From: an uncultured Bacteroidota bacterium
Lineage (GTDB): Bacteria > Bacteroidota > Bacteroidia > Bacteroidales > UBA932
Length of the DNA stretch: 64,000 bases
Direction of reading: 5' to 3'
Assembly: GCA_937901965.1 (NCBI GenBank)
Contig: CALGSW010000006.1
Location: forward strand, 105,985 to 169,984
Of this stretch, positions 17,478 through 26,436 are shown in pieces (position 1 is the first letter of the stretch; each line of letters opens with the position of its first letter). The notes below the pieces were generated by a model. That model ran no database searches. It was not told the origin of the DNA and saw only the letters and a program-made list of their open reading frames with translations. The position numbers were made by a program, and so were the translations under genes.

Positions 17478-19127
17478 ATGAACAAGATATCTAAAATAAT
17501 AGTAGCAATCTCTTCTTTTTTGTTTTGTGTAGCGGTTTTACATGCCCAGGATCTACAACCAGCCTTTATATTGAAAAAATCAACTAAAATAAAAATATGG
17601 GGCTATGAAGATGAAACAGGGAAAATGGTTATTAAACCAAAATACGAGTTCGCAGATGTTTTTGAAGACGGGAGAGCAAAGGTTTGGTACAAAAAAAAAT
17701 ATGGCTACATAGACAAAACAGGAAAAGAAATCATACCCATAAAATATGATGGGGCAAAATTATTTTCAGAAGATCTATTAGGCGTGAATCTAAAAGGTAA
17801 ATGGGGATTTATAGATAAAACCGGAAAAGAGATTATTCCTCTGAAATATGAGGATGTCGGCAAATTTAAAGAAGGGCTTGCGGCGGTAAAGTTGACGGGA
17901 AAATGGGGATTTATTGATAAATCCGGTGCCCAAATTATCCCACTTCAATTCGAAGAGGTCAAGTATTTCTACAATGGGATGTCCGGAGCTAAACTCAACA
18001 ACCTTTGGGGAATTATTGATAAATCGGGAAATGAAATAGTTCCTTTTAAATATGTGGCTGTTAGTTACTTCGATAAAAATGAATATGTACAAGTAAAAAT
18101 CAATAATGACACATGGAAATTTCTTGACATGAATGGGAAACTCTTTGATACTTACAGTAAAATAGTTGAAAATTATACATTTAATAATTCGTATAGCGAT
18201 TATAAGAATTTCAAATCCTATTCCGGGGAAATGCTCTTTAGGCCGGTATATATTCCATTGCCTAACGGTCGTGGAAAAATAACCTATATTGATGGAAGCA
18301 CATACGAGGGGTATATTTTTATGGGCAAGCCACAAGGAATGGGTGGAAAAATGGTATATGCTAATGGAGATGTTTACGAGGGGGGGTGGAATGAAGGTGA
18401 ATGTAATGGAGAGGGTACATTAACAAAAACAAATGGATACCGATATGAAGGAAACTGGAAAGCTGGTGCCCAGAATGGCAAAGGGAAACTGACTTATGGA
18501 GACGGCTCAATATATGAAGGAGATTTTGAAAATAATATTTGTAGCGGATATGGAATACTACGCTTTACAACTGGCGACACCTATAACGGAAGGTTTATTC
18601 AAAACAAATTCGTGAAAGGAGAATATACATTTAATAACGGTGATGTTTATAAAGGGGATTTTGAAAATGATCAAATTTTCGGGAATGGAAAAATGACCTA
18701 TGCCAATGGAAAGGTGGAAGATGGATATTGGGAGAATAATAAATTTATCAGCAAGATATATAACGATGTCGCTGAAATCCCTTTTTCAAATGGGGGCAAA
18801 TACACAGGTACATATATTATCATTTCAAACAATAAAATCCCGCACGGGAAGGGTCAGTTTAAATTTTTGAATGGTGACTTCTATGAGGGAGATTTCAGGA
18901 ATGGTAAAATACATGGCAATGGTGATTATAAAGGTGCAAACGGAGACCGATATATCGGCGGTTTTGTAAACCATCAAAGGGAAGGTAAGGGAAAAGAGAT
19001 ACATAAGAACGGGACAATATTTGAGGGTGATTATGTTAATGGTCTACCACATGGTAACGGAAGAGCAACCCTGCCGGATGGCAGAACAATTACCGGGAAA
19101 TGGTACAAAGGAGAGTATCAAAGATAA
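17478..19127 (+). CDS. Secreted WG-repeat plus MORN-repeat protein
   Basis: 549 residues with a signal peptide (about 1-23). Residues about 40-215 carry five WG (KWGFIDKTGKEIIPLKY-like) beta-propeller-type repeats; about 255-549 carry at least ten MORN repeats (YEGDFENNICSGYGILRF-like). MORN arrays are thought to form elongated beta ribbons that bind lipid or protein. The protein is probably periplasmic or surface-exposed; enzymatic residues are not visible. It heads a four-gene cluster: the next gene overlaps by 28 bases. Combination of both repeat types in one secreted protein is known in Bacteroidota but of unknown function. Confidence 0.85.
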   Translation: MNKISKIIVAISSFLFCVAVLHAQDLQPAFILKKSTKIKIWGYEDETGKMVIKPKYEFADVFEDGRAKVWYKKKYGYIDKTGKEIIPIKYDGAKLFSEDLLGVNLKGKWGFIDKTGKEIIPLKYEDVGKFKEGLAAVKLTGKWGFIDKSGAQIIPLQFEEVKYFYNGMSGAKLNNLWGIIDKSGNEIVPFKYVAVSYFDKNEYVQVKINNDTWKFLDMNGKLFDTYSKIVENYTFNNSYSDYKNFKSYSGEMLFRPVYIPLPNGRGKITYIDGSTYEGYIFMGKPQGMGGKMVYANGDVYEGGWNEGECNGEGTLTKTNGYRYEGNWKAGAQNGKGKLTYGDGSIYEGDFENNICSGYGILRFTTGDTYNGRFIQNKFVKGEYTFNNGDVYKGDFENDQIFGNGKMTYANGKVEDGYWENNKFISKIYNDVAEIPFSNGGKYTGTYIIISNNKIPHGKGQFKFLNGDFYEGDFRNGKIHGNGDYKGANGDRYIGGFVNHQREGKGKEIHKNGTIFEGDYVNGLPHGNGRATLPDGRTITGKWYKGEYQR

Positions 19128-19354
19128 ACAGATGGCTTTTTGCAATAGCAATCGCCATTTTTTCTGCACTTCTGGTTGCATATGCTTATGACATTGATCA
19201 AGGCATCCCAATTAGTCTTGCAAGTACAAATGCAGCTAATCAGAAGATTCTGATGTCAGTAGCCGGTGCATTAGGATTCAGAGGCAGCATTATTCTTGGA
19301 ATACTTGCCACAGGAGCCGGTATATATAACGCAATAAGAAAAAGCCGAACATGA
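19100..19354 (+). CDS. Small membrane protein, unknown
   Basis: 84 residues with two hydrophobic segments (about 12-30 and 55-75, the second Gly/Ala-rich) and Lys/Arg-rich ends. The ATG lies inside the end of the WG/MORN gene (28-base overlap) and its stop overlaps the start of the next gene (ATGA), which argues that it is translated and coupled to its neighbours. No family recognised. Confidence 0.6.
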   Translation: MVQRRVSKINRWLFAIAIAIFSALLVAYAYDIDQGIPISLASTNAANQKILMSVAGALGFRGSIILGILATGAGIYNAIRKSRT

Positions 19355-20142
19355 AAACAATAAGATTAATCAAGATATTTTGTCTTATGTCCTTAACACT
19401 CCTCTCCTTATCGCTGTACTCTTCTCCAGAGGGCTATCCCAAATCATATTCACCTGAAGAGCTGCTTCAAAAGATGCTCTCAGGTGAGTGCTTATCAAAC
19501 TATAAGGCGGTAAAATGGTACGGCACACCGGGAGATATACATGAGTTTAACGGACTTCTTGGAGAAAACGGAATTTTATATTCGTTTATTGATACAACTT
19601 TTATAGTGCAGAGAGGCAGTGATACAATGTATCATACGATATTCCGTACTGCCCCTATGGTAATAGATGAATATGGTGATTTTGTTAATTCTAACAATTG
19701 TCATGTGTGTGGCGTAAACTTAGGATTATTTTCGTACACCATTGAAAATGACAGCATATATATTTATAAGTTTAAGCGAAGCTTTGCGACTCATGGTTCA
19801 TTTGGTGAGAAATCATATGATTTGTCAATGGTTAACCTGGGAGACGGATATGAACTGTTGAAAGTGGATGATATTTATGAAGGGATGGGTACAACATCTT
19901 TTATTACAAGGTTTTATTTAGATGGTGAGCTTAAACTCAGCATGATATCGGCTGAGAATAACAGAGGTAGCCGGGACAAGAACCAGAATGGTTATTATGA
20001 ATTTACATCAGATTTTGCTTATGATAACAATGACCGAAGCATTATAATAAAGCAATCGGGATACAGGATAGATGAGAGGAGGGGTAGAAAAAAACCGATA
20101 TTTAAAATCCATAAGACAACCATAGATAATTATTCATTTTAA
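19351..20142 (+). CDS. Secreted hypothetical protein
   Basis: 263 residues beginning with a signal peptide (about 1-24). The mature protein is beta-rich with many aromatic and acidic residues and one Cys pair, NNCHVCGV, near residue 113, which could bind metal or form a disulfide. No family recognised. Its start overlaps the previous stop by four bases (ATGA), so it belongs to the WG/MORN cluster. Confidence 0.65.
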   Translation: MKTIRLIKIFCLMSLTLLSLSLYSSPEGYPKSYSPEELLQKMLSGECLSNYKAVKWYGTPGDIHEFNGLLGENGILYSFIDTTFIVQRGSDTMYHTIFRTAPMVIDEYGDFVNSNNCHVCGVNLGLFSYTIENDSIYIYKFKRSFATHGSFGEKSYDLSMVNLGDGYELLKVDDIYEGMGTTSFITRFYLDGELKLSMISAENNRGSRDKNQNGYYEFTSDFAYDNNDRSIIIKQSGYRIDERRGRKKPIFKIHKTTIDNYSF

Positions 20143-20153
20143 CAAAATGAGAT

Positions 20154-20618
20154 ATGAGGAAAATAGGAGTAATTCTGATAATAATAGGGTTTCTTTTTGG
20201 TATTCTTGGAGTAATCTCATTCTGGCGAGACAATAGTTTCAAAAAAGCAAGCACCGCATCAAAAGCTATTGTTGATTCAGTGGATATAAAACCAATCCGG
20301 GACGGGCTTTCTAATATATTTTACTATCTGGTATATATGAGGGATGGCAGTATGGACACCCGGGAGCACCAAATTACAACGGAGTATACTATTAAAAACC
20401 CCATTCCATCCGCTGAAGAGTTGAAGTCAACAATTTTTTATGTGCATTATGTGCCATCAGCTAATAAAGAGAGAACATATTTCCCTGAACGGGTATATGT
20501 CAACAATAGCCCGGAATACGAAGGATTGTATAAAGAAGCGCTTTTTGGACAGATGTTAACCTTAATTTTGTTAGGTATTATGGTAAGGCTTTTTTTTAGA
20601 AGGGCTAGCAGGGGATAG
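20154..20618 (+). CDS. Membrane protein with DUF3592-like layout
   Basis: 154 residues: a transmembrane helix at about 5-24, an extracytoplasmic beta-rich segment (about 40-115) and a second helix near 130-147. This two-helix frame with a beta domain between (ATVDSVDIK, YVHYVPSANKERTYFPE) is the DUF3592 layout. Function unknown. It is the last gene of the WG/MORN cluster, 11 bases after the previous stop. The tail is basic (FFRRASRG), expected on the cytoplasmic side. Confidence 0.6.
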   Translation: MRKIGVILIIIGFLFGILGVISFWRDNSFKKASTASKAIVDSVDIKPIRDGLSNIFYYLVYMRDGSMDTREHQITTEYTIKNPIPSAEELKSTIFYVHYVPSANKERTYFPERVYVNNSPEYEGLYKEALFGQMLTLILLGIMVRLFFRRASRG

Positions 20619-20707
20619 CTTTCAATCTTTGCTCAATATTTAAGGAAATATTTGCAAAATCAATAATACTGAGTAAATTTACTAGTCTTATTGAGTAAAT
20701 ATTAGTT

Positions 20708-20930
20708 TATGTTTGAACGTCCTTATTTGAAGCTGATTAAGCCAAGAATAGAAGAGCCGAGAAAGTTTATTCAGAAGATTGATAATTGGAGTGAAATTGT
20801 AAAACAATAGTGGGATAAAGATACACGTGAGAACATCAATATAAAAGTTATTCTGCTTGGTTCGTCACGTCTTTTAATTCAAAAGGGGTTGGCCGAATCC
20901 TTAGCTGGTCGCTTTGAAACCCTATACTTG
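20708..20930 (+). pseudogene. Remnant of an AAA ATPase (DUF4143 type)
   Basis: Reads MFERPYLKLIKPRIEEPRKF, then jumps to IDNWSEIVKQ, a TAG stop (20813 region), and DKDTRENINIKVILLGSSRL with GLAESLAGRFETLY. Intact relatives have a Walker A segment and about 60 more residues between the first two blocks; here they are deleted. The fragment then ends at the left base of a perfect inverted repeat. Three lesions (internal deletion, stop codon, truncation) mark it as dead. Confidence 0.8.
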
Positions 20931-21004
20931 TGTAATGGTCTAAAATTTTTGGACAGAAATTTAATTGTTTATTAATTCCTGTCCAAAAATTTTAGACCAT
21001 TACA
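20931..21004. repeat. Perfect 26-bp inverted repeat (MITE-like)
   Basis: Arms 20931-20956 and 20979-21004 are exact complements (start TGTAATGGTCTAAAATTTTT) with a 22-base AT-rich loop. It sits exactly where the AAA ATPase remnant stops and where the reading frame of the opposite-strand remnant is cut. Confidence 0.85.
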
Positions 21005-21147
21005 TGTATTTGCTGTAGGCCTTTGGTAGTGCCTACCTCTATGCTACCGTTAATTAAACTTTCAAAAAGAGCATATGCTTTAATTTTACTTTTTCCGTCA
21101 ATGATCTCAGTCCTTTTTGAGATAGATATTTTCCGGTTGTTGCTCAT
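20992..21147 (-). pseudogene. Truncated small ORF running into the inverted repeat
   Basis: From an ATG at 21145-21147 the minus strand reads MSNNRKISISKRTEIIDGKS and continues for about 28 more residues (to TTKGLQQIH), then enters the inverted repeat and meets a stop at 20992. Start context and codon use look like a real gene whose 3' part was replaced by the insertion. The family is not recognised. Confidence 0.5.
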
Positions 21148-21182
21148 ATAACAAAGTTAGTCAAAATGGTTGAAAAAGTGAA

Positions 21183-21482
21183 TCAAACCTCAAGATAGTC
21201 ATAGTTCATCTCCCTCAGAAACTGCTTTGTGGTGGCGCCGGAGAGTCGGCCCATAATTTTGTCAATCTCCTCGTCGTCGGTGGGGTTGTCGGCAATGAAG
21301 AGTCTCATATTTTCCCTTGTGTCGTTAAGGCCTATAGTGTCTGCAATTTTGTAGCGCAGGTCTGTGTGTTTAAGCACCAGCTGTGCATTCTCCCAGTTGC
21401 CTGTTCCTCCGTTCTCCTCAATCTCCCACTGAATTGCAAGCAGATCAAAAAGCCACTCCCGTATAAGTTCATTTGTATCCAT
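21183..21482 (-). CDS. Hypothetical protein, 99 residues
   Basis: A soluble, acidic, mostly helical protein (IREWLFDLLAIQWEIEENGG; DDEEIDKIMGRLSGATTKQF). No motif or family recognised. Start is at ATG 21482; upstream is a GC-poor region with a plausible minus-strand TAACTTTGC -7 element around 21507-21515. The coding character (Glu/Asp-rich, no rare stretches) supports a real gene. Confidence 0.6.
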   Translation of the reverse strand: MDTNELIREWLFDLLAIQWEIEENGGTGNWENAQLVLKHTDLRYKIADTIGLNDTRENMRLFIADNPTDDEEIDKIMGRLSGATTKQFLREMNYDYLEV

Positions 21483-21534
21483 AATTTGTCGTGTTTTAAT
21501 TATGGTGCAAAGTTAGGGTGGGGGATTGACAGGT

Positions 21535-21605
21535 TTTGACAATTTGGAAAAGGTGCTTCGCAGGTTTAGCCGTTCGGCAGAAGAATGGGTTGCTACTGCT
21601 GTGGG
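21535..21605 (+). repeat. Fragment of the long intergenic repeat
   Basis: Contains GGTGCTTCGCAG and GCCGTTCGGCAGAAGAA, the end of the roughly 300-bp repeat found complete at 39632-39938. It ends against a MITE-like hairpin. Confidence 0.5.
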
Positions 21606-21608
21606 CCA

Positions 21609-21712
21609 CCCCAGGGGTAAAGTGTCAAATGCTACGTATACAATACTTTACAAAAATAATCAACATTGTATAATAGTTTATTTATCAATGATTTGACACT
21701 TTACCCCTGAGG
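21609..21712. repeat. MITE-like GTGTCAAA hairpin, copy 1
   Basis: Terminal inverted repeats of about 22 bp (AGGGGTAAAGTGTCAAAT, one mismatch toward the outside) bound a 104-bp AT-rich element. Right inner sequence resembles those of the copies at 35805 and 37604, so this is one family. Confidence 0.8.
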
Positions 21713-21844
21713 TAACTCTTTGACTTTGCGGTCGTAGTTCCGGCGCGCCAGGTGCAGGGCGCCGGGTGTCGCTCTTGCTCGGGAGTGCTGAAGCAGCAGC
21801 CGCGGTTGTAGCAGCAGCCTCAGCCGCGGGTCTGCAACCCGCTA

Positions 21845-21906
21845 AAACAGAGAGGCCCCAGTATCTGACAAAACAAGCTTTGTCATCTACTGGAACCTCT
21901 CTGTTT
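21845..21906. other. Stem-loop downstream of dnaK
   Basis: AAACAGAGAGG pairs with CCTCTCTGTTT, with an inner CCAGTA/TACTGG and TGACAAA/TTTGTCA stem. A second small hairpin TTTCGCGC/GCGCGAAA follows at 21909-21927. The 250 bases after dnaK (21725-21975) are GC-rich and full of short palindromes; no gene is seen. They may serve as terminator and mRNA end. Confidence 0.55.
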
Positions 21907-21979
21907 ATTTTCGCGCTCTGCGCGAAAGGCTTAGCTTTGTACGAAGGGCTTTGCTATCGCACTCCGCTTGCTTATTCGC

Positions 21980-23896
21980 TTACTTTACCTCCTCAAAATC
22001 CGCGTCTGTTACCTCTTGGTCGCCGGAGCCGGAGTTTTGGTTTGAGCCTGGGCCGGGGCCTTGCTGGTCGGCGCCGGGTTGTGGGCCGGATTGGGCGGCT
22101 TTGGCCATCTCTTCTGAGGCGGCGTGCCATGCGGTGTTCATCTCTTCGGTAGCTTTGTCAATGGCTTCAAGGTTCTGAGATTTGTGTGCCTCTTTGAGAT
22201 TGTTGAGGGCGGTCTCGATGGCGGCTCTTTTGTCGGCCGATATCTTGTCGCCGTACTCCTTGAGGTTCTTCTCGGACTGGAAAACCATTGCGTCGGCTGC
22301 GTTGATCTTGTCCACGCGCTCTCTCTCGGCCTTGTCGGCTGCTTCGTTGGCTTTTGCCTCGTCGCGCATGCGCTGGATTTCTGCATCGGTAAGGCCTGAT
22401 GAAGCCTCAATGCGGATCTTCTGCTCTTTGCCGGTTCCTTTGTCTTTTGCCGATACGTGGAGGATTCCGTTTGCGTCGATGTCGAATGTCACCTCAATTT
22501 GTGGAACGCCTCTTGGTGCGGGTGCGATACCGTCAAGGTGGAATCGGCCTATGGTCTTGTTGTCTTTGGCCATTGGCCTCTCTCCCTGGAGAACGTGAAT
22601 CTCTACGGAAGGCTGATTGTCGCTGGCGGTGCTGAATACCTCGGATTTGCGGGTAGGGATGGTGGTGTTTGACTCTATGAGTTTGGTCATCACGGATCCG
22701 TAGGTCTCAATGCCGAGTGAAAGTGGTGTAACGTCCAGAAGAAGAACGTCTTTAACGTCGCCTGAAAGTACTCCGCCCTGGATGGCCGCGCCTACTGCCA
22801 CAACTTCGTCCGGGTTAACGCCTTTGCTTGGTGCTTTGCCGAAGAATTTCTCTACAATCTGCTGGATGGCAGGGATTCTGGTTGAACCTCCTACGAGAAG
22901 TACTTCGTCAATATCTGATGCCTTAAGGCCTGCATCGCTGAGGGCTTTGCGGCATGGCTCTACTGTTCTCTGGATGAGAGAGTCGCAAAGTTGTTCAAAT
23001 TTTGCTCTTGTAAGTGTTTTTACAAGGTGTTTTGGAACGCCGTCAACGGGCATAATGTACGGAAGGTTGATCTCAGTTGAGGTCTGGCTTGATAGTTCAA
23101 TCTTTGCCTTTTCGGCTGCCTCTTTGAGTCTTTGAAGTGCCATAGGGTCTTTGCGAAGGTCAAGACCGCTGTTTTCGCTCTTGAATTCCTCTGCCAGCCA
23201 GTCAATTACCATCTGGTCAAAGTCGTCTCCGCCCAGGTGTGTGTCACCGTTAGTAGATTTAACCTCAAAAACGCCATCTCCTAATTCCAGAATTGAGATA
23301 TCAAATGTTCCGCCTCCAAGGTCAAATACTGCCACCTTCATATCCTTGTGCATCTTATCAAGTCCGTATGCAAGGGCTGCTGCGGTAGGTTCGTTGATTA
23401 TTCTTTTTACTTTAAGACCGGCGATTTCGCCTGCCTCTTTAGTAGCTTGTCTTTGTGAGTCGCTGAAGTAAGCGGGAACGGTGATAACTGCCTCTGTAAC
23501 CTCTTGTCCAAGATAGTCTTCTGCCGTCTTCTTCATCTTCTGAAGTACAATTGCCGATATCTCTTGTGGTGTATAGAGTCTTCCGTCTATGTTTACGCGA
23601 GGGGTGTTGTTATCCCCTTTTTCAACTTTATATGGAACTCTGCCTACCTCTTGTGATACGCGGTCAAAGGTCTCGCCCATAAATCTCTTGATGGAGAAAA
23701 TTGTCTTAGTAGGATTTGTGATGGCTTGTCTCTTTGCAGGGTCGCCGATTTTTCTCTCGCCGTTGTCTGCAAATGCAACGATTGATGGTGTGGTTCTCTT
23801 GCCTTCACTGTTGATTATTACTGCGGGCTCATTTCCCTCCATCACTGCAACGCAGGAGTTGGTTGTGCCCAGGTCAATTCCGATTATTTTTCCCAT
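21980..23896 (-). CDS. dnaK: Hsp70 chaperone DnaK
   Basis: 638 residues with the Hsp70 nucleotide-binding domain ([16 protein letters not shown] at residues 4-19; [29 protein letters not shown]), hydrophobic linker [15 protein letters not shown] near 387, substrate-binding domain, and a Gly/Pro/Gln-rich tail ending EEVK. It folds nascent and stress-damaged proteins using ATP, with DnaJ and GrpE, whose genes are 17 kb away at 41094-42828. It is monocistronic. A palindrome 95 bases upstream may be a heat-shock regulatory site. Confidence 0.98.
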   Translation of the reverse strand: MGKIIGIDLGTTNSCVAVMEGNEPAVIINSEGKRTTPSIVAFADNGERKIGDPAKRQAITNPTKTIFSIKRFMGETFDRVSQEVGRVPYKVEKGDNNTPRVNIDGRLYTPQEISAIVLQKMKKTAEDYLGQEVTEAVITVPAYFSDSQRQATKEAGEIAGLKVKRIINEPTAAALAYGLDKMHKDMKVAVFDLGGGTFDISILELGDGVFEVKSTNGDTHLGGDDFDQMVIDWLAEEFKSENSGLDLRKDPMALQRLKEAAEKAKIELSSQTSTEINLPYIMPVDGVPKHLVKTLTRAKFEQLCDSLIQRTVEPCRKALSDAGLKASDIDEVLLVGGSTRIPAIQQIVEKFFGKAPSKGVNPDEVVAVGAAIQGGVLSGDVKDVLLLDVTPLSLGIETYGSVMTKLIESNTTIPTRKSEVFSTASDNQPSVEIHVLQGERPMAKDNKTIGRFHLDGIAPAPRGVPQIEVTFDIDANGILHVSAKDKGTGKEQKIRIEASSGLTDAEIQRMRDEAKANEAADKAERERVDKINAADAMVFQSEKNLKEYGDKISADKRAAIETALNNLKEAHKSQNLEAIDKATEEMNTAWHAASEEMAKAAQSGPQPGADQQGPGPGSNQNSGSGDQEVTDADFEEVK

Positions 23897-23990
23897 TTTT
23901 ATATATATTTTTAATTGTTTGCTTTTATTGAGTGGTTTTCCCCAGAGGGGTCTGCCTCAATACATCTAACATTGTGCCAACAGTCAAAAA

Positions 23991-24005
23991 CTGACAAGGT
24001 GTCAG
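23991..24005. promoter_or_regulatory. Palindrome upstream of dnaK, candidate operator
   Basis: CTGACA-AGG-TGTCAG, a perfect inverted repeat with a three-base centre, followed on the dnaK side by TTTTTGACTGTTGGCAC. It lies between divergent dnaK and rluA-like genes. Function is inference. Confidence 0.4.
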
Positions 24006-24063
24006 AGGGTATTGCTGATTCTATAATTATTTGTCTAGATTTGCACTTCTGAAATTGATTAAA

Positions 24064-24801
24064 ATGAGCGAAAATAATAGGGGGGTCTTGGGCAAAACTA
24101 CGCAGAAAAACTCTGCTGAGTGGCTGGATATCTTGTTTGAAGACAATCACATAATTATAGTGAATAAGAAGCCGGGGGAGATTGTTCAGGGTGATAAGAC
24201 CGGGGATGTGCCGCTGAGCGAGATTGTGGCTGCGTTTATTGCGCGCCGGGATGCCAAGCCGGGCGCGGCGTTTATTGGGGTACCACACAGACTTGATCGT
24301 CCGGTGAGTGGAATAGCAATCTTTGCCAAGACTTCAAAAGCTCTTGAGCGTCTAAATGAGATGTTCAGGGAGGGTGACCTGGAGAAAAAATACTGGGCAA
24401 TTACGGCGAACCGGCCTCAGCAGGAGGCGGGTGAGCTTGTCCACCACCTTTATCGCAACGAACAGCAGAACAAATCATACGCATACGACCGTGACCGCAA
24501 CGGCTCAAAAGAGGCCAGGCTCAAGTACAAAGTCATTGCCAAGGGTGACCGGTACAACCTCATAGAGGTAGAACTCCTTACAGGCCGTCACCACCAGATT
24601 CGCTGCCAGTTAGCCGCCATCGGCTGTCCCATCAAGGGCGACCTTAAATATGGTTCACCCCGTTCAAACCGTGACGGCAGCATTTCGCTACACTCACGCA
24701 GTGTAAAATTCACACACCCCGTAAAGAAAACCGAAATTTTCATCACCGCTCCGCCACCAAAAGATCCGTTGTGGGATTTCTTCGTGAGGGCAACTGAGTG
24801 A
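24064..24801 (+). CDS. RluA-family pseudouridine synthase
   Basis: 245 residues from the ATG at 24064 (a TTG 33 bases earlier is less likely). Motif I is VNKKPGEIVQG, motif II GVPHRLDRPVSGIAIFAKT (about residues 74-92) with the catalytic Asp in HRLDRP, and LLTGRHHQIRCQLAAIGCPI (about 178-197) is the conserved core. There is no S4 domain, as in the small RluA/TruC/RluE-like subset that act on one tRNA or rRNA uridine. The target site cannot be told from sequence. A typical stand-alone gene in Bacteroidota. Confidence 0.9.
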   Translation: MSENNRGVLGKTTQKNSAEWLDILFEDNHIIIVNKKPGEIVQGDKTGDVPLSEIVAAFIARRDAKPGAAFIGVPHRLDRPVSGIAIFAKTSKALERLNEMFREGDLEKKYWAITANRPQQEAGELVHHLYRNEQQNKSYAYDRDRNGSKEARLKYKVIAKGDRYNLIEVELLTGRHHQIRCQLAAIGCPIKGDLKYGSPRSNRDGSISLHSRSVKFTHPVKKTEIFITAPPPKDPLWDFFVRATE

Positions 24802-24829
24802 CATAAACTCAACTACCCGATGTGACTCC

Positions 24830-24875
24830 GGAGCTTTTCCTCCTCGCTCCCTTTGGTCGCTGTGGCGGAGGCTCC
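24830..24875 (-). repeat. 46-nt palindromic core repeat, copy D
   Basis: Minus-strand core with end stems GGAGC/GCTCC (C-G pair where other copies have T-A) and apex insert cgaccaaagggag. Arms outside (about 24811-24829 and 24876-24893) are partly complementary (CTACCCGATGTGA against CTACACCGGTTAG). Lies between convergent genes. Confidence 0.8.
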
Positions 24876-24910
24876 CTCGTCTACACCGGTTAGCTGAATA
24901 AGGAGAACCA

Positions 24911-25210
24911 TATTATTCACCTTCAACCTGCCTCCCTCAACTGCCGAAGGCTAAAAAGAGGCCGGGCGAAGAGCCGGCACCTTCTAATTTGGATCCGAGC
25001 TGTTCCCCGTGTCACTGTATGTTGCAGACATATAGGGGTTTGACACTCTATCCGACGGATGATCCCTCGGATGAAATGTTAACGCACACTCAGATAGATA
25101 GTTACAGCCATGCGAGATTTGGTCGCAATTGCCAGATTGCCATTTTACAGACCGCCTTCCCCAGATTTAAATGGTGCTTCGCTGTGTTTATCCGTTCGGC
25201 ATAGAACGGG
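24911..25210. repeat. Long intergenic repeat, copy 1 (about 300 bp)
   Basis: Matches 39632-39938 in order: ATTCACC, CTGCCGAAGGC, AGGCCGGGCG, CCGGCACC, GCTGTTCCCCGTGTC, a degenerate TTTGACACT palindrome (25040-25082), AGATAGATAGTTACAGCCA, CAGATTTAAATGGTGCTTCG and GTTCGGCA. It fills the gap between the pseudouridine synthase and nadD; no gene is seen in it. Confidence 0.7.
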
Positions 25211-25244
25211 CTTTTTCCACCCACGCCTGTGAGTCAGCAATTGC

Positions 25245-25850
25245 TTAGTATTTCAGTTCCCGGGTCTCTTCGCCGCGTAGTTCCATGTCACGAATTTGTG
25301 TTGAGGAGATGTCTAGGTAGGGGGCGTTAATGAGTTTGACGCCGTAGTGGGCGCAGAGGGCAGCAACGTTATTGTGTGTAGCTGAGTTGTGTTGTGTGTT
25401 AAGTTCTTTGCAGGTGCCCGGCCGCCGTGGGTAAACCCACACTTCAAATTCATCAAGTAGGTCACGCCAGGAATTCCACTTCTCTATTATCTCAAGGTTG
25501 TCTGAACCAATTATTAGAATGTGCTCAACACCGGGCTCGGTCTCGCGAAACTTTCGCAGTGTTTTGATTGTGTAAAGTGGCTCTTCCATTGAGAATTCAA
25601 TATCTGAAACCTCTATTTTTTTTCCTCTGTTTTTTAGTTCTGGCTCCTCTGCTAGCCGTGAGGCTGCTTCGTGTACGTGTTCGAATCTCTCGTGTGGTGT
25701 TATGTTTGATGCCCTCTCTTTAAGTGGGTTTTTTGGACTAACTACCAGTACAAGCCTGTTGAGACCACCCTCTGTAAGAATCCATCTGGCAATGGCGGCG
25801 TGCCCTGCGTGAAAGGGGTTAAATGATCCAAAGTAAAGGGCTGTACGCAT
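25245..25850 (-). CDS. nadD: Nicotinate-nucleotide adenylyltransferase
   Basis: 201 residues of the nucleotidyltransferase fold. YFGSFNPFHAGHAAIARW (residues 5-22) holds the (T/H)xGH motif, and the C-terminal DISSTQIRDMELRGE matches the ISSTxIR signature. NadD joins ATP and nicotinate mononucleotide to make deamido-NAD in NAD biosynthesis. Its start lies four bases after the gmk stop, and both follow the creatininase-like gene, so they form one operon. A His/Asn-rich insertion (TQHNSATHNNVAALCAHYG, about 145-163) is longer than in most homologues. Confidence 0.92.
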   Translation of the reverse strand: MRTALYFGSFNPFHAGHAAIARWILTEGGLNRLVLVVSPKNPLKERASNITPHERFEHVHEAASRLAEEPELKNRGKKIEVSDIEFSMEEPLYTIKTLRKFRETEPGVEHILIIGSDNLEIIEKWNSWRDLLDEFEVWVYPRRPGTCKELNTQHNSATHNNVAALCAHYGVKLINAPYLDISSTQIRDMELRGEETRELKY

Positions 25851-25854
25851 AAAT

Positions 25855-26436
25855 TCAGAAGTTCTCTTTTATAATCTTTTCAACCTCTTCAAGTGCTGTC
25901 TGCAGATCATCATTAACCAGAATTTTGTCAAAATTTCCGGAATATTGCATCTCCTTCTCTGCTTTGGCAACTCTCTTTTCAATAGCTTCTGGTGTATCGG
26001 TACCACGTTTTATAAGTCTTTCGCGGAGTGTCTCAAGTGACGGAGGGGCTATAAAGAGTGAGAGGGATTTCTCTCCGTAGAGTTTTTTAAGGTTCATTCC
26101 GCCCATGACATCAATGTCAAAGAGAATTACTTTATTATTTCCCCATATCCTCTCCACTTCACTTTTAAGTGTTCCGTAAAATAGTCCGGGGTAAACCTCT
26201 TCATATTCAACAAAATCCCCATTCAGGGCTCTTCTTTTGAACTCATCCTGTGTCAGGAAAAAATACTCTTTACCGTTCACCTCTGAACCACGGGGAGCCC
26301 TTGATGTTGCCGACACGGAAAAATCAAAGATGTTGAATGATTTAAGCAAATGTCCGACTATAGTACTTTTGCCTCCGCCTGATGGGGCCGATACGATAAG
26401 AACATTTTTAGCAATTTTATTATTAGAACTATTCAT
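25855..26436 (-). CDS. gmk: Guanylate kinase
   Basis: 193 residues from the ATG at 26436, chosen because GAGGAG lies nine bases upstream; longer in-frame starts fall inside the preceding gene. The P-loop is SAPSGGGKST (about 16-25), followed by SVSATSRAPRGSEVNGKEYF with the GMP-binding Ser, Arg and Tyr region. It phosphorylates GMP to GDP. The start overlaps the end of the creatininase-like gene by eight bases, indicating coupling. In most Bacteroidota the upstream neighbour is yicC, absent here. Confidence 0.95.
   Translation of the reverse strand: MNSSNNKIAKNVLIVSAPSGGGKSTIVGHLLKSFNIFDFSVSATSRAPRGSEVNGKEYFFLTQDEFKRRALNGDFVEYEEVYPGLFYGTLKSEVERIWGNNKVILFDIDVMGGMNLKKLYGEKSLSLFIAPPSLETLRERLIKRGTDTPEAIEKRVAKAEKEMQYSGNFDKILVNDDLQTALEEVEKIIKENF

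Noticed and set aside
21766..22152. 128-codon plus-strand frame downstream of dnaK
   Set aside because: It spans GC-rich hairpins and the dnaK 3' end, with Ala/Arg low complexity and no ribosome binding site.
22182..23135. Several plus-strand frames inside dnaK
   Set aside because: Strongly coding dnaK on the other strand explains the open frames; translations are Ser/Leu-rich shadows.
23951..23990. Sigma-54 promoter for dnaK (TTGGCAC followed by TTAG)
   Set aside because: The -12 part does not match TTGC at the right spacing; left as unproven.
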